Of a DNA stretch of 10,380 nt, positions 1-5,167 are shown piece by piece. The translations under genes and the position numbers were made by a program. The notes under the pieces were generated by a model, which was not told the origin of the DNA, made no database searches, and saw only the letters and a program-made list of their open reading frames with translations. Positions within the stretch are counted from its first letter, which is position 1. Each line of letters starts with the position of its first letter. Source of the DNA: an uncultured Porphyromonas sp. GTDB taxonomy: Bacteria > Bacteroidota > Bacteroidia > Bacteroidales > Porphyromonadaceae. The stretch is taken from contig CABUDK010000039.1 of assembly GCA_902490315.1 (NCBI GenBank), positions 1 to 10,380 on the forward strand, written 5' to 3'.

Positions 1-2
1 TT

Positions 3-335
3 GTAGCAACACAAGCTAAGGGTACCGTCCTCATTCATCAGAAGATGTTTGAGAGCCGCCTCTTCTTTGTAGATAAGCTCATTGATATGGGTGCACAGAT
101 CATCCTCTGCGATCCACACCGAGCAGTGGTCGTTGGTAAGGACCACCAGACCCGTCTGCGTCCTGCCGTGATGGCTTCGCCAGATATACGCGCCGGTATC
201 GCGCTCTTGATTGCTGCCATGAGTGCCGATGGCACTAGTGTGGTCAACAATGCGGAGCAGATAGATCGTGGCTACCAGCATCTACATGAGCGGCTTAACG
301 CTCTAGGCGCTCACATCGAGAGACGCGATGAGTAG
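3..335 (+). CDS. murA: MurA C-terminal fragment: UDP-N-acetylglucosamine 1-carboxyvinyltransferase (5' end outside window)
   Basis: This is the last 110 residues of MurA, the cytosolic enzyme that transfers enolpyruvate from phosphoenolpyruvate to UDP-GlcNAc, the first committed step of peptidoglycan synthesis. The reading frame is open from base 3 with no start, so the gene runs in from the left; the ATG at 45 is internal. Recognisable family segments are [19 protein letters not shown] (matching the FENRF..MGA region of E. coli MurA), the DIRAG motif (DLRAS in E. coli) and IDRGYQHL (RGYERI in E. coli, carrying an active-site arginine). The [13 protein letters not shown] stretch is, from memory, typical of Bacteroidetes MurA. 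The catalytic cysteine loop lies in the missing N-terminal part, so activity cannot be judged. The stop codon overlaps the start of rimM by 8 bases, implying translational coupling. Confidence 0.96.
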   Translation, partial: VATQAKGTVLIHQKMFESRLFFVDKLIDMGAQIILCDPHRAVVVGKDHQTRLRPAVMASPDIRAGIALLIAAMSADGTSVVNNAEQIDRGYQHLHERLNALGAHIERRDE

Positions 336-873
336 AACTACCGCTTTTACCGTACCAGAGCTCACGCCCATTGGTCACCTAGGCAAGCCACACGGCGTGC
401 GTGGTGAGCTAGCCGCTTACCTAACCATCGAGCTAGAAACACTTTGCAGCGACCCTAGCCGTGAGCCCTTTTACCTCTTTGCTGAGATCGACGCGCTACC
501 CGTACCATACCAGCTCCTGAGTTATCGTAGCAAAGGCGACAGTTACCTGCTCACCCTGGCGCATGTCGCTGACCGATCGATCGCCGAGCAGATGACTGGG
601 TGGCGTCTCTTCGTTCCTACGGAACTACTGGCAGAGAGCGAGGTCGCTTATAGTTGGGATCATTTCATCGGCTACCAAGTGGTCACCCCCGAGGGGGAAC
701 CTGTCGGCACGATCCTAGAGGTCAATGACCAAACGGAAAACATCCTTCTCACGATCGAAACCTCCGACGGCACTCAGCACTTGATCCCCATCCACGAGGA
801 GCTCGTCAAGACAATAGATCCTGAGAGCAAGACCATCCAGCTCCACATACCCCAAGGGCTACTAGACCTGTAA
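328..873 (+). CDS. rimM: RimM, 16S rRNA processing / 30S ribosome maturation factor
   Basis: This 181-residue protein has the size and two-domain layout of RimM, the factor that assists maturation of the 30S head by binding ribosomal protein S19 and pre-16S rRNA. The N-terminal RimM domain covers about residues 13-100 and opens with the diagnostic [14 protein letters not shown] (15-28). A PRC-barrel domain follows from about 108, with a GxxVGTILEV-type turn near 123-132 and the usual [14 protein letters not shown] segment (151-164). Bacteroidetes RimM proteins diverge in the linker between domains, as here. The ATG at 328 is preferred because it overlaps the murA stop by 8 bases and places the family motif at the usual distance from the N-terminus. 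The gene sits between murA and dxr in an apparent operon; in many bacteria rimM lies instead with rpsP/trmD, so this arrangement is a Bacteroidetes-like one (from memory). Confidence 0.95.
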   Translation: MSRTTAFTVPELTPIGHLGKPHGVRGELAAYLTIELETLCSDPSREPFYLFAEIDALPVPYQLLSYRSKGDSYLLTLAHVADRSIAEQMTGWRLFVPTELLAESEVAYSWDHFIGYQVVTPEGEPVGTILEVNDQTENILLTIETSDGTQHLIPIHEELVKTIDPESKTIQLHIPQGLLDL

Positions 874-902
874 CCCCCATTTCCTCAAGCAGACTACACA
901 CT

Positions 903-2048
903 ATGCGACGCATCGCACTCTTTGGCTCGACAGGCAGTATCGGCACCCAGGCACTGGAGGTCATCTCCTTTCACCCCGAGCTGCTCTCCGTCTATGCCCT
1001 CACCACTCATCGCAACGTACCCCTCCTCGTAGAGCAGGCGGAGAAATACCATCCGGCCGTCGTGGTCGTAGCTGACGAAAAAGCCGCCACAGAGCACACC
1101 GCACTCCTCAAAGGGCTAACCTGCACCGTGCTCGTTGGTGCCGAGGGACTCTGCGAACTGGCGCAGCATAGCGACTACGACGTCATGCTCTCCGCTCTTG
1201 TTGGCTTTGCCGGTCTGCGCCCCACACTTCTCTCTATTGAGAGCGGGCATGAGATTGCTTTGGCCAATAAGGAGACACTCGTAGTGGCAGGTCAACTCAT
1301 CATGCGCTCTGCTCGGGAGCATGGTGTGCGCATCCTCCCCGTGGACTCCGAGCACTCAGCCATCTACCAATGTTTGATGGGCGAGGAGACCCCTCTAGAG
1401 CGTATCTGGCTCACGGCCAGTGGAGGCCCCTTCTGGCAAATGCCTCTCGATAAGCTAAGCCAGGTCACCGTAGCAGATGCGCTCCATCATCCACGCTGGT
1501 CGATGGGTGCTAAGGTGACAATCGACTCGGCGACGATGATGAACAAAGGCTTTGAGATGATGGAGGCGTGCCACCTCTTTGCCGTCGCAGCAGATCAGAT
1601 CTCTATCTTGATACACCCTGAGAGTGTCGTGCACTCGATGGTGCAGTTTGCCGATGGCTCGGTCAAGGCGCAGCTAGCCGTCCCCGACATGCGTCTCCCG
1701 ATCAGCCTAGCGCTCCATGGTGGTGTGCGTGAGCCGCTACCCATAGCGCGCCAGCCGTTTGTCGGCACATCGCTCCACTTTGAGGAGCCAGACGCAGCCC
1801 ACTTCCCCTGCTTGGGCCTAGCCTTCGAAGCCTTCAGACAGGGTGGCAATATCCCTTGCTTGCTCAATGCAGCCAACGAGGTTGCTGTGCGCGCCTTTCT
1901 TGATGAGCGGATCGGCTTCACCGAGATCGCACAACTTATCGAGCCAATCATGACGGCCGTGCCTTATGACGCCGCACCGACGCTCGAAGCACTGCTGCAC
2001 TACCACGACGTAGCAACAGCCTTAGCCACCGGACAGCTTCCACACTAG
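903..2048 (+). CDS. dxr: 1-deoxy-D-xylulose 5-phosphate reductoisomerase (DXR/IspC)
   Basis: This is a full-length (381 aa) DXR, the NADPH- and divalent-metal-dependent enzyme that converts DXP to 2-C-methyl-D-erythritol 4-phosphate, the committed step of the MEP isoprenoid pathway. The Rossmann dinucleotide motif GSTGSIG is at residues 8-14 and the ANKETLV motif at 121-127. The metal ligands are visible as D148 and E150 in PVDSEHSA and E221 in NKGFEMMEACHLF. Substrate-binding segments TASGGPF (171-177), HPRWSMG (196-202, with the flexible-loop tryptophan W199) and HPESVVHSMVQFADGS (238-253) are intact. The C-terminal helical domain contains LNAANEVAVRAF (321-332). The start at 903 places GSTGSIG at the normal distance from the N-terminus. 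The gene is 29 bases after rimM with no promoter or terminator between, and an intrinsic terminator follows, so it is probably the last gene of the murA-rimM-dxr unit. All catalytic residues I can check are present; fosmidomycin is the known inhibitor of this family. Confidence 0.98.
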   Translation: MRRIALFGSTGSIGTQALEVISFHPELLSVYALTTHRNVPLLVEQAEKYHPAVVVVADEKAATEHTALLKGLTCTVLVGAEGLCELAQHSDYDVMLSALVGFAGLRPTLLSIESGHEIALANKETLVVAGQLIMRSAREHGVRILPVDSEHSAIYQCLMGEETPLERIWLTASGGPFWQMPLDKLSQVTVADALHHPRWSMGAKVTIDSATMMNKGFEMMEACHLFAVAADQISILIHPESVVHSMVQFADGSVKAQLAVPDMRLPISLALHGGVREPLPIARQPFVGTSLHFEEPDAAHFPCLGLAFEAFRQGGNIPCLLNAANEVAVRAFLDERIGFTEIAQLIEPIMTAVPYDAAPTLEALLHYHDVATALATGQLPH

Positions 2049-2071
2049 TCACTAGATCAACTGAAATCTGT

Positions 2072-2103
2072 AAGCCTTCGTAGTTTGCTACGGGGGCTTT
2101 TTT
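2072..2103 (+). terminator. Rho-independent terminator after dxr
   Basis: The sequence AAGCCTTCGTAG (2072-2083) pairs with CTACGGGGGCTT (2088-2099) to form a 12-bp stem containing two central T-G wobbles, closed by a TTTG loop. It runs directly into TTTTTT (2098-2103) and then CTT. It starts 24 bases after the dxr stop. The reverse strand lacks a T-run, so it acts in the + direction only. It separates the murA-rimM-dxr unit from the downstream genes. Confidence 0.92.
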
Positions 2104-2127
2104 CTTGCCTTAGGGCGCGGAGATGTG

Positions 2128-2190
2128 AGTTTCATCGGATGAAACTGTAGTTTCACTCCTATGAAACTCGAGTTTCTTCCCTATGAAACT
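2128..2190. repeat. Array of three AGTTTCAT/ATGAAACT inverted-repeat units
   Basis: Three units repeat with 21-22 bp pitch. Unit 1 is AGTTTCAT (2128-2135), a 3-base spacer and ATGAAACT (2139-2146), with perfect 8-bp arms. Unit 2 is AGTTTCAC (2149-2156), 4 bases and ATGAAACT (2161-2168). Unit 3 is AGTTTCTT (2171-2178), 4 bases and ATGAAACT (2183-2190). All three right arms are identical, while the left arms drift in their last two bases. Units are joined by 2-base linkers (GT, CG), and around the second linker GAAACTCGAGTTTC (2163-2176) is itself a perfect palindrome, so the array can pair in two registers. It lies between the dxr terminator and the promoter of the next gene, ending 21 bases before the TTG element. 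It could be a multi-site operator, a structured DNA element or a dispersed intergenic repeat; there is no adjacent cas gene and the spacers are far too short for CRISPR. Confidence 0.88.
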
Positions 2191-2211
2191 AAAATCCCTT
2201 GGGACGAACGG

Positions 2212-2242
2212 TTGACCAAGAGTGCTATTTATGCTACCTTTG
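2212..2242 (+). promoter_or_regulatory. Bacteroidetes-type housekeeping promoter
   Basis: TTG (2212-2214) is followed after 20 bases by TACCTTTG (2235-2242), an exact match to the Bacteroidetes -7 element TAnnTTTG with the -33 TTG at the expected spacing. Transcription should begin near 2248-2251, giving a leader of about 18 bases before the ATG at 2268. Because this promoter lies downstream of the possible TTG start at 2199, it supports the ATG at 2268 as the true start of the LysM gene. Confidence 0.82.
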
Positions 2243-2267
2243 TCTAAGTAAAAAGAGAGATAAACCG

Positions 2268-3791
2268 ATGAAACAGATATTACAGCGTCTCCTCTTGCTC
2301 ACCATGAGCCTGTTCCTAGTCACGACAACGCTCATGGCACAGGCACCTCTGCGACATGTGGTCAAGAAATTGGAGACGGTCTACTCGATCTCCAAGCGCT
2401 ACGGTGTCTCCGAGGAGGAGATCTACCGGCTTAACGAGGGCAGTCAGTGGGGCATCCGTGAGGGGCAGACGCTCCTGATCCCCCAGCGCAAGCCTGACAC
2501 GATCTATGTTGAGGCACCTGCGGTCGTGCAGGAAGAGCCAGGCATTCACGTGGTACAATCTGGTGAGACGCTCTACAGCATCAGTCGTAAGTACGGCTTG
2601 ACTGTGAGTCAGCTCCTAGAGTTAAACCCGCAGAAGCATGATGCACAGATAGCAGCAGGGGAGCGAATTGTTGTAGTCTCTGGAGCACGCATTGAAAAGG
2701 CTCCCAACCCGCTGGATGGCACTCAGATAGAGCAAGTTCGAGTGGCGCTGATACTTCCCCTGCGAGAGAGTGGTCAGCCTAGTCGCTATCTGCACTTTTA
2801 TGAGGGAGCACTCTTAGCTATCGAGCGGTTGCAGCGTCAGGGCGTGAGCATTGATCTACAGGTCGATGCCGCTGTCAATTCCTCAGCACTCGAGCAACTC
2901 CTCAAGAGCAAGGAAGGAGAGCGGTACGACCTAATCATCGGGGGCGACTCAGAGCAGAGCGTAGAGCTACTGGCTCAGCGAGCTAAGGCTCAGCAGGCTG
3001 TCTACCTCTCACCCTTCGTGTGGCAGAGTGGCAAGGGGCAGCTGTACGACTACTTTTTCCAGCTCAATCCCGCACAGTACCGTGTCACGGAGAGGTTGCA
3101 ACGAGCTTTTGCCGAGCATTATGCCGACTATGAGGTGCTACTCGTGCGCTGTGGTGATGGTGACCAGGACGACAAGTTCAAGGCGATCGAGACGGCTTGT
3201 CGAGAGGCTGGCATCACGATGCAAAGCCGCTCCTTGCGGGAGCTAACGATAGGACAGTGGCCTCGCCAGAGTGGCAAGAGGTGTGTGATCCTGCTTAACT
3301 CAAGCAGTAAAAATGACCTCACGGCAGTACTTGATGCGATGCGTGATGCGCAACTCTCAACGAGTGATTATCAGCTCTTTGGCTATCCCCAATGGCAGAC
3401 CTATGGCAAGGCGATGAATGATCGTCTACGGGAGGTGGGTGCTAAGATCTTCTCCACCTTTTACTGGGATAAGGAGCTGCCCGAGAGTCAGCAAGTTAGG
3501 GATGCGTACAAGCATTGGTACAGACGTGATATAGAGGAGGGTTACCCAAGCTATGCCTTGCTGGGGTACGACGTGGTGCGCTACTTTATAGCAGCTCTCT
3601 CGTCTTATGGACGAGGCTTCCAGCAGTACCAGCATCAGCTGCCTAGTGATGGTGTGCAGTCAGGCTTTCTCTTTGCACCAGCCATTGCAGGACGTACTTC
3701 TGGGAGAGGGGGCTATACGAATTTGAACCTCTTCTTCATCACTTATAGTCCACTGGGGGAGCGACGTGTACAGATTCCGTTAGCTGAGTAG
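2268..3791 (+). CDS. Secreted two-LysM protein with periplasmic-binding-protein-like domain
   Basis: This 507-residue protein begins with a clear signal peptide (MKQ, then a Leu-rich core, cut near LMAQ at 22-25). Two LysM peptidoglycan-binding domains follow at about 30-72 (HVVKKLETVYSISKRYGVS...) and 94-138 (HVVQSGETLYSISRKYGLT...). The remaining region, about 154-507, opens with VRVALILPL and contains a YEGALLAIERL helix and the repeated beta-alpha pattern of a type I periplasmic-binding fold (ABC amino-acid substrate-binding/receptor-like). It probably sits in the periplasm attached to peptidoglycan. No permease or ATPase lies nearby, so transport is unlikely on context alone; an architectural, sensing or cell-wall role is inference. 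The ATG at 2268 is chosen over the in-frame TTG at 2199 because it starts the signal peptide and lies downstream of the promoter. The next gene, a beta-barrel protein, starts 9 bases after the stop, suggesting they work together. Confidence 0.9.
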   Translation: MKQILQRLLLLTMSLFLVTTTLMAQAPLRHVVKKLETVYSISKRYGVSEEEIYRLNEGSQWGIREGQTLLIPQRKPDTIYVEAPAVVQEEPGIHVVQSGETLYSISRKYGLTVSQLLELNPQKHDAQIAAGERIVVVSGARIEKAPNPLDGTQIEQVRVALILPLRESGQPSRYLHFYEGALLAIERLQRQGVSIDLQVDAAVNSSALEQLLKSKEGERYDLIIGGDSEQSVELLAQRAKAQQAVYLSPFVWQSGKGQLYDYFFQLNPAQYRVTERLQRAFAEHYADYEVLLVRCGDGDQDDKFKAIETACREAGITMQSRSLRELTIGQWPRQSGKRCVILLNSSSKNDLTAVLDAMRDAQLSTSDYQLFGYPQWQTYGKAMNDRLREVGAKIFSTFYWDKELPESQQVRDAYKHWYRRDIEEGYPSYALLGYDVVRYFIAALSSYGRGFQQYQHQLPSDGVQSGFLFAPAIAGRTSGRGGYTNLNLFFITYSPLGERRVQIPLAE

Positions 3792-3800
3792 GTAAGCAGT

Positions 3801-4478
3801 ATGAGAAGTGCTATTAAATGGTGGAGCGGTCTGCTCCTCGTGCTCCTCTTCACCGTACTCCCCACACAGGCTCAGCGCTCGCAGCTGAAGCCTCTAGAGG
3901 TACGTATAGGAGGTGGTGGAGGTGTGAGTGGTTCGATGCTAGACTTGGTGCCTCGTGTGGAGATGCTACCTCACCTAGGGGCTATGGGTTATGTGGCGGT
4001 GCTACTGACCAATCAGAACTATACGGGTATGACGATGCGTCTCTCTTATGAGCAACGTGGATGGCGGGAGGAGTACACGGAGCCGATCGCCTATAAATTC
4101 TCAAGAGACATGGACTTCATCGACTTGACGCTGATGATGCATCTCTACTATCCCTTTGGCACCTTCCAGCTGGGAGTCGAGGTGGGACCGAGCGTGGGTT
4201 ATATCATACGAGATGTGAGTAGCCCCACACCGAATGAAGAGACGCGGGCTGTCGTAAAGAGACGACATGTCTACCCGCTTGTGAGCAAGTTTTCGTGGGG
4301 ACTTAAGGGTGGACCCGTCATGAGTCTAGATATAGCGCAAAGGCATAGGATCACACTGAGTGGACACTTCTACTACGGTCTGAGCGACATATTTGCCACT
4401 ACAGTGCGCGACGACTACGGTCGTGCGGGTGAGCTGGGGGTCACGATGGGGCTGGGCTATTACTTTAGAGTGCGCTGA
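3801..4478 (+). CDS. Small outer-membrane beta-barrel protein (PorT/OMP_b-brl-like)
   Basis: This 225-residue protein has a signal peptide (MRSAIKWW followed by a hydrophobic core, cut near TQAQ at 22-25). The mature part consists of alternating polar/hydrophobic strands rich in Gly and aromatic residues, for example LEVRIGGGGGVSG (32-44), MTMRLSYEQRGW (78-89), FQLGVEVGPSVGYIIRDV (122-139) and LGVTMGLGYYFRVR at the C-terminus. The pattern of DFIDLTLMMHLYYPFG followed by a GPSVGY hairpin is like the outer-membrane beta-barrel proteins (PorT-like, about 8 strands) common in Bacteroidetes. No periplasmic domain, plug or enzymatic motif is seen. It starts 9 bases after the LysM gene and its stop overlaps the start of the CPBP protease gene by one base, so all three are probably coupled. 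A pairing in which the LysM protein links this barrel to peptidoglycan is inference. The exact family and function are unknown. Confidence 0.85.
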   Translation: MRSAIKWWSGLLLVLLFTVLPTQAQRSQLKPLEVRIGGGGGVSGSMLDLVPRVEMLPHLGAMGYVAVLLTNQNYTGMTMRLSYEQRGWREEYTEPIAYKFSRDMDFIDLTLMMHLYYPFGTFQLGVEVGPSVGYIIRDVSSPTPNEETRAVVKRRHVYPLVSKFSWGLKGGPVMSLDIAQRHRITLSGHFYYGLSDIFATTVRDDYGRAGELGVTMGLGYYFRVR

Positions 4479-5167
4479 TGCTAGTCTTACTGCTCCTCTT
4501 CTCTTTACTTCTCTTTGTGGTGGCTTATCAACTGCTACCGATCACCCTAGCCGGTGTCATCGCCTTCGGAGGCGGTGCGCTACTTGCCACGTGGACCTAT
4601 CTATGGGGCTACCGCTGGCTCTACCGTCAGCCTGCTCCGCAGGAGCCTTACGAACTGTTAGCCCTTCCACTCGAACCTCTAAATAAATACTTGAAGGGGG
4701 TGAAGCTCGTACGCTGTCTCCTCTACGCAATACTTGCGGTGGCTATCTACATATTCCTCGCATGGAGCAATGAAGCTCTCGTCTCCGTATGGCCTGAGAG
4801 CCTTGGTGGAGCTTGGCTACGTAACTGGAGTGAAGTGGCTCAAGAGGCTCAGTCTGCACTCATAGAGAACGCTAACCTAGGGTGGCTCTTTCTCATCGTG
4901 GGGGTGCTGACGCCGCTTGCTGAGGAGCTATTCTTCCGAGGGGCGCTCATGGGCTGGATGATGTTGAGACACTTCCCACGATGGAGCGTCATCCTCCTTC
5001 CCGCACTCCTCTTTACCGTGATGCATCTCAACCCTATGGGGATGCTACAGATCTTCTTCCTGGCCCTCTTGCTGGGCTACCTGCGCTGGGCAACAGGATC
5101 GCTCTGGCCATCGGTCGGACTACATATGTGCAACAATCTTTTAGTCTTGGGCATCTATGGACTCTAG
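4478..5167 (+). CDS. CPBP-family intramembrane glutamic/metallo-protease (Abi/CAAX-like)
   Basis: This is a 229-residue polytopic membrane protein with hydrophobic segments near 1-22, 23-45, 78-98, 133-148, 170-182 and 188-205. All three signature motifs of the CPBP (CAAX protease and bacteriocin-processing, ABI) family are present: EELFFRG (E149, E150, R154), FTVMH (F179, H183) and HMCNN (H216, N220). These residues form the active site in the family, whose eukaryotic member Rce1 cleaves prenylated CAAX proteins. Bacterial members act in bacteriocin immunity, peptide maturation or membrane-protein control, and the substrate here cannot be read from sequence. The start ATG shares one base with the preceding stop (TGATG at 4476-4480), and its last 11 bases overlap the next gene, so translation is tightly coupled on both sides. 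No bacteriocin or lantibiotic precursor gene is seen nearby, which argues against an immunity role, although one encoded elsewhere cannot be excluded. Confidence 0.92.
   Translation: MLVLLLLFSLLLFVVAYQLLPITLAGVIAFGGGALLATWTYLWGYRWLYRQPAPQEPYELLALPLEPLNKYLKGVKLVRCLLYAILAVAIYIFLAWSNEALVSVWPESLGGAWLRNWSEVAQEAQSALIENANLGWLFLIVGVLTPLAEELFFRGALMGWMMLRHFPRWSVILLPALLFTVMHLNPMGMLQIFFLALLLGYLRWATGSLWPSVGLHMCNNLLVLGIYGL

Noticed and set aside
1595..1951. 118-codon open frame on the - strand within dxr
   Set aside because: It lies wholly inside a full-length conserved gene and has no recognisable protein features.
2128..2190. CRISPR-like array
   Set aside because: Repeats are short and the intervals are 2-4 bases with no unique spacers, and no cas genes are nearby.
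2199..2267. In-frame TTG extension upstream of the LysM protein gene
   Set aside because: It would place 23 residues before the signal peptide and start upstream of the predicted promoter, so it would not be transcribed from it.
4393..4686. 97-codon + strand frame across the barrel/CPBP gene junction
   Set aside because: It overlaps two well-supported genes in another frame, and its Cys/Arg/Ser-rich sequence resembles out-of-frame translation.
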